Below, in pieces: positions 26,137-34,564 of a DNA stretch of 64,000 nt. Within the stretch, counting starts at the first letter, position 1. Every line of letters starts with the position of its first letter. The notes beneath the pieces were generated by a model, which saw only the letters and a program-made list of their open reading frames with translations, ran no database searches and was not told the origin of the DNA. Source of the stretch: Parabacteroides sp. Lineage in GTDB: Bacteria; Bacteroidota; Bacteroidia; Bacteroidales; Tannerellaceae. The stretch is from positions 62,001 through 126,000 of the forward strand of contig DXVO01000021.1 in NCBI GenBank assembly GCA_019417325.1, given 5' to 3'. A program made the translations under genes and the position numbers.

Positions 26137-26913
26137 ATGGAAACAAAATACATTACACTTACAAAAGAAAATATAGATACGGAACATATCTGTTGTGCAT
26201 TTTCTGATAAAAAATGTTTAAAAGGCTATGAAATGAAAAAAGCATGGCTAAAAAAAGAGTTTGATAATGGATATATTTTCAGACGATTAGATGCACGAGC
26301 AAAAGTTTTTATAGAATATGTCCCTGCTGAAAAGGCTTGGATTCCGGTTGATGCTTCCAATTATTTGATGATAAATTGCTTTTGGGTATCAGGACAATAT
26401 AAGGGAAATGGACACGCTAAAGCATTGCTTCAATCCGCTATTGAGGATGCAAAAACACAAGGTAAAAAAGGCTTGGTTACGGTTGTTGGAACAAAAAAGT
26501 TTCACTTTATGAGTGATACAAAATGGTTACTTAAACAAGGATTTAATACTATTGAAAGTTTGCCAAACGGATTTTCACTCTTAGGGCTGAAATTCGATAA
26601 TAATGCACCGCCCCCATCTTTTAAGGAATGTGTAAAGAGTGGAGAATGTGAAGAAAAAAATGGATTGGTTGTATATTACACAAATCGTTGTCCTTTTACA
26701 GATTACTATGTAAATGGTTCTCTGTGGGTGTTAGCACAAGAACATAATATTCCACTAAAAATAATAAAGTTGGAAACAATGGAACAGGCACAAGCCGTAC
26801 CTACTCCAGCCACTATATTTTCAGTTTTTTTTAATGGCAAATTTTTAACAACAGATATGAGCATATGCGTAGAATCCCGATTTACTAAGTTGTTAAAAAT
26901 TAATTTAAAATAG
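26137..26913 (+). CDS. GNAT acetyltransferase with YoaP domain
   Basis: A 258-residue protein. Residues about 60-150 are a GNAT domain (C-F-W-V-S-G-Q-Y-K-G-N-G-H-A-K-A near residue 85 is the acetyl-CoA loop). Residues 190-255 match the YoaP-like C-terminal domain, with Y-Y-T-N-R-C-P-F-T and P-T-P-A-T-I-F, which has a thioredoxin-like look. In Bacillus the family is uncharacterised. It ends the four-gene unit that begins at 24131. Confidence 0.8.
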   Translation: METKYITLTKENIDTEHICCAFSDKKCLKGYEMKKAWLKKEFDNGYIFRRLDARAKVFIEYVPAEKAWIPVDASNYLMINCFWVSGQYKGNGHAKALLQSAIEDAKTQGKKGLVTVVGTKKFHFMSDTKWLLKQGFNTIESLPNGFSLLGLKFDNNAPPPSFKECVKSGECEEKNGLVVYYTNRCPFTDYYVNGSLWVLAQEHNIPLKIIKLETMEQAQAVPTPATIFSVFFNGKFLTTDMSICVESRFTKLLKINLK

Positions 26914-26977
26914 ATTCTCTGTCAATTTGAAAAATGCATTTTTCATAATCAATTCATTTACTCTAAAAAGATTGCTT

Positions 26978-27629
26978 ATGAATGATTTATTACAAACGAG
27001 GATATTCAGATTATTATCTGAAACCTCACAGGAAGTAACTAACCAAGAAATGCAAAATGCCTATGGTGAATTTGTCGAACAAATAAGAATAGTGGGGGAT
27101 GGAGATGATTATTCAACTACTTACCGGATTTTTGTAGCTACCCGTATTGAGATAGCTTCACTTGAAACAGCACCTCTTTACGGGCAGGGGGAAAAATGCG
27201 CTTAAACAGCGGTTCTTACAAAAAACACTGGCGATTATTAATGCAGAACTGGAATTACTAAATTTCAAAATCATACATCCCGAATCCTTTCCTTTGGCAA
27301 CTCCATTGACATTTGAATCACCTTTATCGGTCATACCTAAGTTTCCTAATCTCGGAATCATGGGTATGACCGAAATTCTTTCAGCCCTGATGCTGTTGGG
27401 TGGCATCACCGACAACACAGGCAAGCATCCAACTATCATTGCTTTTTCGGATGTCTTTGAACAGGCTTTCGGATTTAGTTTTAACGGTATCTATGACCGT
27501 CAAAACGAACTATTCAAACGCAAATCATGTAATCTCACCAAAACATTGGATGCTTTAAAAGCTGTTCTTATTAAAGAATATAAGAAACGGCAAGCGGAAG
27601 CACTGAAAAATAAAGATGAAAAAAGATGA
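26978..27629 (+). pseudogene. RteC-like protein gene with a frameshift
   Basis: Two overlapping frames belong to one gene. The first encodes M-N-D-L-L-Q to P-L-Y-G-Q-G and stops at 27205; the second continues with K-N-A-L-K-Q-R-F-L-Q-K-T-L to the stop at 27629. Taking one G from the GGGGG run at 27185-27190 joins them in frame as Y-G-Q-G-K-N-A-L. The joined product would be about 216 residues. Its last 100 residues follow the pattern of the RteC C-terminal region (E-I-L-S-A-L-M-L-L-G-G, F-G-F-S-F-N-G-I-Y, L-D-A-L-K). Mutation or sequencing error are both possible. Confidence 0.6.
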
Positions 27630-27669
27630 TTTCGCAACGGCTTGATAAATAGCTATTTGCGTTTGTGAC

Positions 27670-27698
27670 ATAGAGGGGTCAATACCGGACTCCTCTAT
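27670..27698 (+). terminator. Hairpin after the RteC-like gene
   Basis: Arms ATAGAGG/CCTCTAT followed by TTAAATTT. Confidence 0.6.
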
Positions 27699-27776
27699 TT
27701 AAATTTCTCTATTCTGCCGAACTTTGCTTCATCAATCGGTTGAGAACAACAATGTTAAACTAAAAAATGAAGCAAA

Positions 27777-28109
27777 ATGTATTTAGACAATGAAAACTTC
27801 GATAAGTGGATGGAACGACTATCGAAAAAACTCTCTGAAATCGGGCAAGACCTGAAATCACTAATCAATACCGACAAAGTACTGGACGAAAATGATAAGA
27901 TACTCGACAATCAGGATTTAGCTTTTCTGCTGAAAGTATCTTTCCGAACCCTGCAACGCTATCGGGTAAGTGGCAAGCTCCCTTACTTCACGATAAGTCA
28001 TAAGACCTATTATCGCGCTGCTGACATTCGGGCATTTGTTCAAGAAAATGTCGATTCTACAACTTACGAACGATTTAAAAAGGAAAATCAGTTCGATAAG
28101 CAAACCTAA
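27777..28109 (+). CDS. Helix-turn-helix protein, excisionase-like
   Basis: A 110-residue protein with a C-terminal MerR/excisionase-type HTH: L-D-N-Q-D-L-A-F-L-L-K-V-S-F-R-T-L-Q-R-Y-R near residues 41-61, then G-K-L-P-Y-F and Y-Y-R-A-A-D-I-R-A-F. The N-terminal half is a helix rich in charged residues. Such proteins are regularly found before mobilisation genes of Bacteroides elements and act as excision or transfer regulators. The mob genes follow 250 bases later. Confidence 0.82.
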   Translation: MYLDNENFDKWMERLSKKLSEIGQDLKSLINTDKVLDENDKILDNQDLAFLLKVSFRTLQRYRVSGKLPYFTISHKTYYRAADIRAFVQENVDSTTYERFKKENQFDKQT

Positions 28110-28135
28110 GTAAAATAAGGTGTGCTACCATTCCC

Positions 28136-28266
28136 CATTTAGCAGAAATCGCTTCGCCCTGTGGCTCGGCTCATTTCGCTAAATGAAGCAAGAGGGAACT
28201 GGACAAGTCCTGTTCTTCCCTCTTGCCCTGCGGGGCAAAGCCTTCGGCTTTAAGAGGTTACATTCG
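28136..28266. other. Candidate origin of transfer of element B
   Basis: Just before the mobilisation genes lie three stacked inverted repeats: CATTTAGC/GCTAAATG (28136-28143, 28178-28185), CAAGAGGGAA/TTCCCTCTTG (28189-28198, 28216-28225) with GGAC-AA-GTCC inside, and GTTAC-ATTC-GTAAC (about 28257-28270). Position and structure suit an oriT; no nick site can be named. Confidence 0.5.
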
Positions 28267-28358
28267 TAACCATTTATAAAAGTGATTATAAGCCTGAAAT
28301 GTATTTCCCTTATAATCAACTGAATGAATCTCACTTTCTTTATAAAAAAGTTATAATC

Positions 28359-28943
28359 ATGGATAAGACCAATAATATATCCACACTTACCACCATCGGG
28401 ATAGACCGACAGACGGGAAAGTTAATAGATAAGCTCTGCAAACGCTATTCACTGAAAAAAGGGGAAATAGTCCGGTTGGCATTTGTCTATATTGATAAAG
28501 CGTGTGTCAACCCATCGGAAGCACCGGAATCTGTAAAATCGGAACTGGCAAAGATAAACAAACGGCAGGACGACATTATCCGCTTCATTCGTCACTACGA
28601 GGAAGAACAACTAAATCCAATGATACGAACCGCCAATTCTATTGCGATTCGGTTTGATACCATTGGCAAAACATTAGAAACACTTATTCTTTCGTGGCTG
28701 GAAACCAGTCAGGGAAAACAAACAGCCGTATTGCAAAAAGTAAGTGAACAGTTTAGCAAGCACGCTGACGTAATCAACCAGCAAGGAAAGCAACTAAATG
28801 CACTCTATCAGATACACCAACGAGATTATAAGAAGCTACTAAATCTAATACAACTCTATTCGGAGTTATCCGCTTGTGGTGTGATGGATAGTAAACGGAA
28901 AGAGAGCCTAAAAGCAGAGATTATCAATCTGATAAACACATAG
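28359..28943 (+). CDS. BfmA/BtgA-family mobilisation protein
   Basis: A 194-residue protein starting with a ribbon-helix-helix-like part (T-T-I-G-I-D-R-Q-T-G-K-L-I-D-K-L-C) and continuing as a long helix. Family members (BfmA, BtgA) bind oriT and assist the relaxase. The ATG at 28359 is chosen; the longer open frame back to 28299 has no recognisable ribosome-binding site and extends beyond the family start. The relaxase gene begins 4 bases after the stop. Confidence 0.85.
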   Translation: MDKTNNISTLTTIGIDRQTGKLIDKLCKRYSLKKGEIVRLAFVYIDKACVNPSEAPESVKSELAKINKRQDDIIRFIRHYEEEQLNPMIRTANSIAIRFDTIGKTLETLILSWLETSQGKQTAVLQKVSEQFSKHADVINQQGKQLNALYQIHQRDYKKLLNLIQLYSELSACGVMDSKRKESLKAEIINLINT

Positions 28944-28947
28944 AGCC

Positions 28948-29889
28948 ATGCACATAGATTTTGCTCCACCATCAAGCGGAACATACAACAATGCAGGAAG
29001 TAGCCGCCAATTAGTTTCATATATGGAGCATGAAGATTTGGAACGTATGGAGAAAGGTATCTATACCGATGGCTTTTTCAGCCTGACGGATGATAATATC
29101 TATAAGTCAAAGGTTATTAAGGATATAGATAGTAATATCGGACAACTGTTGAAAACAGATGCTAAGTTTTTCGCCATCCATGTCAGCCCATCGGAAAGTG
29201 AACTTCGGGCGATAGGTAATACAGAACAGGGGAAAGCCGAAGCCATGAAACGGTATATTCGGGAAGTTTTTATTCCTGAATACGCCAAAAACTTCAACAA
29301 AGGACTATCCGAAGCGGATATAAAGTTTTACGGAAAGATTCATTTCGACCGTAGCCGTTCCGACAACGAACTGAATATGCACTGCCATTTGATTGTGAGC
29401 CGGAAAGACCAAACTAATAAAAAGAAGCTATCTCCGCTAACCAACCATAAGAATACCAAGAACGGGGTAATCAAAGGTGGTTTTGACCGTGTGAACCTGT
29501 TCCAGCAGGCAGAGCAAGGATTTGATAAACTGTTCGGCTATAACCGCCAATTATCAGAATCATTTGAGTATGCCAATACCATGAAGAACGGTTCTGTTTC
29601 CAAGCAGATTGAATTACAGGAACAGGATTTGAAAGAACCAAAACAATATTTCACTGGCGAAAATAAAAAAGAAGTATTTCAATCCCGTGAAAAAGAAAAC
29701 AATGTTCCTTGCAATATTGATAGCAAGCGAAATGAGAATCACTCTTTTAATCAGGGAGATAATAAAAGCGGCGATTCTCTGTTATCTATCTTTTCATTGG
29801 GAGATGGCAATAATTACGATGCAACATTAGCGGAAGAATTACAGGCACAGAAACGCAAGAAGAAAAAGAAGAAAGGAATAAGAAGATGA
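28948..29889 (+). CDS. DUF5712/BtgB-type relaxase
   Basis: A 313-residue mobilisation protein. The N-terminal 200 residues carry the relaxase-like features: S-R-Q-L-V-S-Y-M-E-H near residue 20, F-F-A-I-H-V-S-P-S near 73, and H-F-D-R-S-R-S-D-N-E-L-N-M-H-C-H-L-I-V near 132, whose H-x-H-L end recalls the metal-binding histidines of MOB relaxases. The last 90 residues are low-complexity and end in a basic K/R run. The last codons overlap the next gene by ATGA. Confidence 0.83.
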   Translation: MHIDFAPPSSGTYNNAGSSRQLVSYMEHEDLERMEKGIYTDGFFSLTDDNIYKSKVIKDIDSNIGQLLKTDAKFFAIHVSPSESELRAIGNTEQGKAEAMKRYIREVFIPEYAKNFNKGLSEADIKFYGKIHFDRSRSDNELNMHCHLIVSRKDQTNKKKLSPLTNHKNTKNGVIKGGFDRVNLFQQAEQGFDKLFGYNRQLSESFEYANTMKNGSVSKQIELQEQDLKEPKQYFTGENKKEVFQSREKENNVPCNIDSKRNENHSFNQGDNKSGDSLLSIFSLGDGNNYDATLAEELQAQKRKKKKKKGIRR

Positions 29890-30290
29890 TTGAATATGAA
29901 GAACTAAGAGCCGATATAGACCGCTACTTAATGGAACATTTCAAGTATCGTAAATCGCTTGTTTGCCTGACATCAGATAATATTATTGCCACCCGTAGAA
30001 ATAGCCGGATAAATTTGTATTTGCGTATCAGAAAGGTTGAAAGTTGCTTTCCACCTGATTGCCTGATTATCGCCCGATTGGGTTTCATTAAAGAGCGAAT
30101 AGGACACGGAACACACTTTCTTAGGTTTTTGACCGGAGTAGCCCGGAAATATGGTTTCAATTATATCAGTATTGAGTGTACCAACATCAAAAGCAGTGCA
30201 TTTGCCAAGAAATTAGGCTTTTATTCCATAGATGGCGAGAATTACGCAATAGCAGTAACTAGTCTAATGTCTTATTTTTCAATGGAATAA
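29886..30290 (+). CDS. GNAT-fold acetyltransferase in the mob operon
   Basis: A 134-residue GNAT protein with an acetyl-CoA loop around R-I-G-H-G-T-H-F near residue 77 and a typical end A-K-K-L-G-F-Y near residue 112. It is translationally coupled to the relaxase by an ATGA overlap. Small acetyltransferases are frequent companions of BtgB-type relaxases, for reasons unknown. The final 100 bases and the DNA that follows are duplicated at 32986-33282, behind the TIR cargo. Confidence 0.75.
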   Translation: MIEYEELRADIDRYLMEHFKYRKSLVCLTSDNIIATRRNSRINLYLRIRKVESCFPPDCLIIARLGFIKERIGHGTHFLRFLTGVARKYGFNYISIECTNIKSSAFAKKLGFYSIDGENYAIAVTSLMSYFSME

Positions 30291-30480
30291 TCTTAATTAA
30301 TCCTTTCTTTATCTGAACACAAAGGTATATTCCAAGAATAAAACGGCAGCACCGAGTCGCAAGCGGTTTTTGGAAATTCCTTCCTTTCTCGTCCCGAAAA
30401 AGAGTAAATTTCCAAAAAGTGTTGCCTTATTTATTCTTTCCATATGTGGGATATTTATCGGAGAAAAAAAGAAAAATATG
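30186..30480 (+). repeat. Left copy of the 295-bp direct repeat around the TIR cargo
   Basis: Begins inside the acetyltransferase gene (K-S-S-A-F-A-K-K-L-G-F) and runs through the intergenic DNA to about GAAAAATATG. It matches 32986-33282 over its whole length with scattered substitutions. Confidence 0.85.
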
Positions 30481-30703
30481 CTGTAGATTGATTTTTTGCG
30501 TTTTTAGGTCGGATATGAGAACTGTTTTCTGTTGGGAATCTAGTTGTATCACAAATATTTGCTAAATTTGTCAGCGATAAAGTACTCATCAAATTTTTGA
30601 TTATTACTTTTGTTCATTGTACACTTTTGATTAAGCGTATAGTTTAAAAGTTATCGGTAACTCACATATGAAGAGTAAATATTGACAGAAAAAATAAATA
30701 AAT
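30481..30703 (+). promoter_or_regulatory. AT-rich leader of the TIR gene
   Basis: About 220 bases, strongly AT-rich, without a gene. It carries TAAATTTG at about 30563, a possible -7 box. No terminator is seen between it and the TIR start codon. Confidence 0.35.
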
Positions 30704-32086
30704 ATGTTTCAAATACAGCAACCAACAGAAAAATGGATTGACGAAGTTGTGAATGTTATTAATGAAAATCAGTTAAATCCTGAAGAATCAAAATTTATGA
30801 TGGCATTCTTTTCCTCTATGGATTCTGAATTTGTAGAATATTTTCAAGTAAACAAGACACGGATTTCATCTTTTAGTGGACGTAATTTTCATATATTTAC
30901 CCCTCTTATATATGAAGATAAAGTTATTCCAGATGAAGAATGGCGAAAGATGAGAAATGAATTTAAATCTTTCGGGATTCCTATTGGTACAGAACCGACA
31001 TTCATTTTCTTTAATATACTAAAATCAAAGCAGGATAAATATGAACCAACATTTTTTGCTGGTTTTGAGTGTAATACATTTAATGAATTTCCGAGAAAAC
31101 TTAAAAATGCCATAGATAAAAGTATTGAAATTAAGGATACAAAACGATTGGTAAACAAACTTTCTGAAGTTTTTCTTAGTAAAAACATTATCCCAATTGA
31201 TAAGGTAAATAATATATTGAAAGAAACTATAAGTCGGCAATTACCTCAAGCAAAAATTTTCATAAGCCATTCAAGTATAGATAAGCCATTCGTTCATAAA
31301 TTGAAAGAAGAACTTTCCAAAGACAATTCATTAAAATTTTGGATCGATGAAAATGAAATACTAGCAGGAGATAATATTCAAAAAACTATTTCTGAGTCAT
31401 TAAAAGAAATGGATTATTTATTGCTTGTTATTTCCGAAAATTCCACAAAATCACCTTGGGTCAATTTTGAGGTTTCACAGTTTATGGGTTTTGCTGAAAA
31501 CAAGAGGATAATTCCAATTATTTTATCAAAGGGACAGAAATTCTCAGAACCAATAGATAATTTGGTTAGGCGATTGAATTATTTAGATTTTTCAGATAAA
31601 AAAAACTGGCATAAAAATATTACTTCAATTAAGTTAGCACTATCAAGAGGTATTGGGATTAAAAGTCAAGACAAAGAAATAAAAGTCAGCTTTAATAATA
31701 CTGTTGATAATGCAATTATTGGAGATAATAATAAAATTATTATTAACCAAACAAAGAAAAAAGTAGTTCAAAAATATCCTGAGGGTTGTATTGGCGCAGA
31801 TACAGTCAAAGCAAATTATATTGGGCACTTAATTAGCCGCTATAATGAGTATAAAGAATACGAAGTAGGAAAAGGTCAAGTAAAATATGCTGTATTTGCA
31901 GGCCAATTAAAGAAACGTTATAAAATTGCACCTACAAGAACTTTGTATAATCTACATATCAATAAATTTGATGAATTGGCAAATTACATTCAATCGAAAA
32001 TAGATGGAACAAAACTTGCAAAAATAAAAGGGAAAGAACATAAAAACTACTCAACCTTTGAAGAATTTGAAAAAGGACAAAAATAG
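30704..32086 (+). CDS. TIR-domain protein, three-part, candidate defence effector
   Basis: A 460-residue cytoplasmic protein. Residues 1-180 form an N-terminal domain I do not recognise. Residues 183-310 are a clear TIR domain: A-K-I-F-I-S-H-S-S-I-D-K-P-F-V, the W-I-D-E-N-E-I-L-A-G BB-loop region, and S-P-W-V-N-F-E-V-S-Q-F, where E256 stands at the place of the catalytic glutamate of NAD-cleaving TIRs. Residues 334-348 (N-A-I-I-G-D-N-N-K-I-I-I-N) look like a beta-helix turn. Residues 357-450 form a second conserved-looking domain beginning Y-P-E-G-C-I-G-A-D-T-V-K. The gene is much richer in A and T than the mob genes. A coiled-coil gene follows after 92 bases. Confidence 0.85.
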   Translation: MFQIQQPTEKWIDEVVNVINENQLNPEESKFMMAFFSSMDSEFVEYFQVNKTRISSFSGRNFHIFTPLIYEDKVIPDEEWRKMRNEFKSFGIPIGTEPTFIFFNILKSKQDKYEPTFFAGFECNTFNEFPRKLKNAIDKSIEIKDTKRLVNKLSEVFLSKNIIPIDKVNNILKETISRQLPQAKIFISHSSIDKPFVHKLKEELSKDNSLKFWIDENEILAGDNIQKTISESLKEMDYLLLVISENSTKSPWVNFEVSQFMGFAENKRIIPIILSKGQKFSEPIDNLVRRLNYLDFSDKKNWHKNITSIKLALSRGIGIKSQDKEIKVSFNNTVDNAIIGDNNKIIINQTKKKVVQKYPEGCIGADTVKANYIGHLISRYNEYKEYEVGKGQVKYAVFAGQLKKRYKIAPTRTLYNLHINKFDELANYIQSKIDGTKLAKIKGKEHKNYSTFEEFEKGQK

Positions 32087-32178
32087 ATATAAGTATTTAT
32101 TAATAAGAAATTTACCATTAAATATAGCCTAGGCGTTAGCAGTGAATAAATGCAATGGTAATATATAAAAAGTAAAAA

Positions 32179-32871
32179 ATGAATATTGACTTGACATTTT
32201 TAGAGCCATATCTAAATTATATGATTTTCGCATTTTTAGGATTACTCATCCTGTATATTAAAACGTATACAACTGAAAATGCAAAAATAAAAGTTTTAAA
32301 AAGCGAGAATAAGAAATTAACAGAAGAAACGGAAAGAATCAAAACAGATTTTCAATTAGAAATATCTAAACGGAAATATCAATATGAGAGTAAAAAAGAA
32401 CAGTACATATTGTTTTTTAAATTATTAGACCAATTTACCAATGAAGCTAACAAAAGTACTCAAGAAAAACTATTGCCCATTTTAGACGAATTTAATAGAA
32501 ATTTTTTGAATGCTTCTAGTAGAAATGATAAAAAAGGTGAGAATAATGCGATATCTGTAATGTCAAAAAAAATACAAAAATTGACATTTGAGGCAAATGA
32601 AAGTCTAATAAAAATCAAACAAGAGACGAATACAATCCGCTTAATAGCGAGTGATAGAATTATACAAAAGCTGAATTTATTAGAGCTTGCATATGATAAG
32701 AATATGGAGCAAGCAACTAAAATGATGAATGATTTGCCAAAACAAATGATGTATAATGACCAATATGGGATAAAAAATAATCAAAAGGAAATTGAAATTT
32801 CAGCATTAGTAATAAAAAAAATTAAAGACGAAATTATTGAACTAATGAGAAAAGAATTAGATGAAATATAA
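32179..32871 (+). CDS. Membrane-anchored coiled-coil protein beside the TIR gene
   Basis: A 230-residue protein I cannot assign to a family. Residues about 14-32 form one membrane helix (M-I-F-A-F-L-G-L-L-I-L-Y-I) near the N-terminus. The remainder is almost all helix, rich in Lys, Glu and Asn, with heptad-like stretches at about 40-80 and 130-225. There are no cysteines and no enzymatic motifs. It shares the low GC and orientation of the TIR gene and both lie between the direct repeats, so the two probably moved together. A sensor or membrane-tether role is a guess. Confidence 0.65.
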   Translation: MNIDLTFLEPYLNYMIFAFLGLLILYIKTYTTENAKIKVLKSENKKLTEETERIKTDFQLEISKRKYQYESKKEQYILFFKLLDQFTNEANKSTQEKLLPILDEFNRNFLNASSRNDKKGENNAISVMSKKIQKLTFEANESLIKIKQETNTIRLIASDRIIQKLNLLELAYDKNMEQATKMMNDLPKQMMYNDQYGIKNNQKEIEISALVIKKIKDEIIELMRKELDEI

Positions 32872-32985
32872 CCCCTTATACCAGCATATAATTCATTCGG
32901 TTAGATTTATATAAACTTAAAAATAAATCCATTACAAAAAATGGTAGCTTAGTCGTTGAACTATCAAGCATTTATGTTCCTATCC

Positions 32986-33282
32986 AAAAAGTGGCATTTT
33001 CACCAAGAAGTTAGACTTTAATTCAATAGATGGCGAGAATTACGCAATAGCGGTAACCAATCTAATATCTTATTTTTAAATGGAATAATCTTAGTTAATC
33101 CTTTCTTTCTCTGAACACAAAGGTATATTCCAAGAATAAAACGGCAACACCGAGCCGCAAGCGTTTTTTGGAAATTTCTTCCTTTTTCGTTCCTCAAAAG
33201 AGTAAATTTCCAAAAAGTGTTGCCTTATTTATTCTTTCCATATGTGGGATGTTTATCAGAGAAAAAAAGGAAAAAATATGTT
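32986..33282 (+). repeat. Right copy of the 295-bp direct repeat
   Basis: Starts with a decayed acetyltransferase end (K-S-G-I-F-T-K-K-L-D-F-N-S-I-D-G) without the front of that gene and runs to the stop side of the integrase at 33296. The stretch from 32872 to this copy holds no gene. Confidence 0.85.
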
Positions 33283-33295
33283 GGTTGTGAGATGT

Positions 33296-34564
33296 TTACT
33301 TTGCCAGTTCATATTTACCCTCAATCCGTTCCGCAAGGTTTGTCATATCCTCATTGATTTTGGTACGGGTAACTTCCGCATAGATTTGAGTAGTCTTTAT
33401 TGAAAGATGTCCCATCATTTGGCTAAGGCTTTCTATTGGAACACCTTGCGTCAGGCAGACGGTCGTGGCAAACGAGAAACGGCTCATGTGGAATGTCAGC
33501 CGTTTATCTATATCGGCAGCCTTAGCAATACGTTTCAGTTGCCAATTCATAGAAACATGGTGCTGCAATTTGAAAACTTTCCCACCTGTTCCGGCAAACT
33601 CCGTATTTCTGTATCTTTCAAGAATACGTTTAGGAATATCCAACAGTGGAATATACGAAGTTGTTCCGGTCTTTTGCCTGTCGAGAATTATCCATTGGCT
33701 ACCGTCTTCCATTTCCTGAATACTGGAATGTTTAAGATTTCGTAAATCAATGATTGCAATTCCTGTAAAGGTCGAAAAAATAAACATATCACGGGTAAAA
33801 CGCCATGTGGCAAGTTTGAGCTTGGCTTGCATCATTCGTTGTATCTCATCATTAGAGAGCCACGGGCGTTTAGAAATTACCCGTTCAGGGACAAAATCAA
33901 AGAACGGGTTCTGACGTAGAACTCCTTTATTGCAAGCCCTTACAACAACTTGCCGAAAAGGGTTCATGTTGGTTTTAACTGTTCGGGGTGTCATTTTTAA
34001 ATCAATTTTCAGATAATGGAAATAGCTTTCCACAAATGGCGTATCAATCTTACCAAAAGGTAAATCGGAAAGATTATACCTTTTTTGAAGGAACTCTTTC
34101 ATGTGACGGTAAGCATTGGTATATACCGGAAACGTACTTTCAGTTATCCGTATTCCGATGCTTCTTTGCTTTTCGTCCAACAGTTCGGCAAATTCCTGCA
34201 TTAAGGTATTGCGATTTACACCGATACCACGCAACGCATTTTTAAGGGCTTCGGCAGTAACGTAGCCATTGTTATTCACCATATTGTTATAGTGGGAAGA
34301 TATTTCGTTGCGGAGCTTCTCTATCTGCTTGTTGATAGTAACGGATTCTTTAGATTGCCCCTTTGCCGTACCTGCCTGATTATCCCAAGCATCGGGCATT
34401 ATTTCCAATCCTGTACTAAAGCCCGTATTTTTTCCGTCCACCGTTATACGTCCGACAATCGGGCAAGCTCCTGATTTTTTAATCTTGCTGGTGTTCGGGT
34501 AAAATAATATACTGAATGTGCTTCTATTTGTTTTCATTGTTGTATAGAATTTATTGTTCGACAT
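33296..34564 (-). CDS. Tyrosine integrase, distal one of the pair
   Basis: A 422-residue site-specific recombinase of the Bacteroidetes type: N-terminal arm-binding domain (about residues 15-95), SAM-like core-binding domain (110-200) and catalytic domain. F-H-M-S-R-F-S-F-A-T carries the H-x-x-R box, Q-M-M-G-H follows, and I-Y-A-E-V carries the nucleophilic tyrosine. The start may be 34564 or the Met at 34537; the former overlaps the end of the upstream integrase gene by 14 bases, a coupled arrangement. Confidence 0.88.
   Translation of the reverse strand: MSNNKFYTTMKTNRSTFSILFYPNTSKIKKSGACPIVGRITVDGKNTGFSTGLEIMPDAWDNQAGTAKGQSKESVTINKQIEKLRNEISSHYNNMVNNNGYVTAEALKNALRGIGVNRNTLMQEFAELLDEKQRSIGIRITESTFPVYTNAYRHMKEFLQKRYNLSDLPFGKIDTPFVESYFHYLKIDLKMTPRTVKTNMNPFRQVVVRACNKGVLRQNPFFDFVPERVISKRPWLSNDEIQRMMQAKLKLATWRFTRDMFIFSTFTGIAIIDLRNLKHSSIQEMEDGSQWIILDRQKTGTTSYIPLLDIPKRILERYRNTEFAGTGGKVFKLQHHVSMNWQLKRIAKAADIDKRLTFHMSRFSFATTVCLTQGVPIESLSQMMGHLSIKTTQIYAEVTRTKINEDMTNLAERIEGKYELAK

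Noticed and set aside
27185..27195. Programmed -1 frameshift at the G5A5 run
   Set aside because: Joining the two frames needs a +1 shift (loss of one G), while slippery heptamers of this kind give -1. A mutation or reading error is simpler.
30704..32871. Thoeris, CBASS or a known TIR-SAVED system
   Set aside because: No SIR2/macro-type ThsA, no cyclase and no SAVED domain are near; the N- and C-terminal parts of the TIR protein do not match what I know of these.
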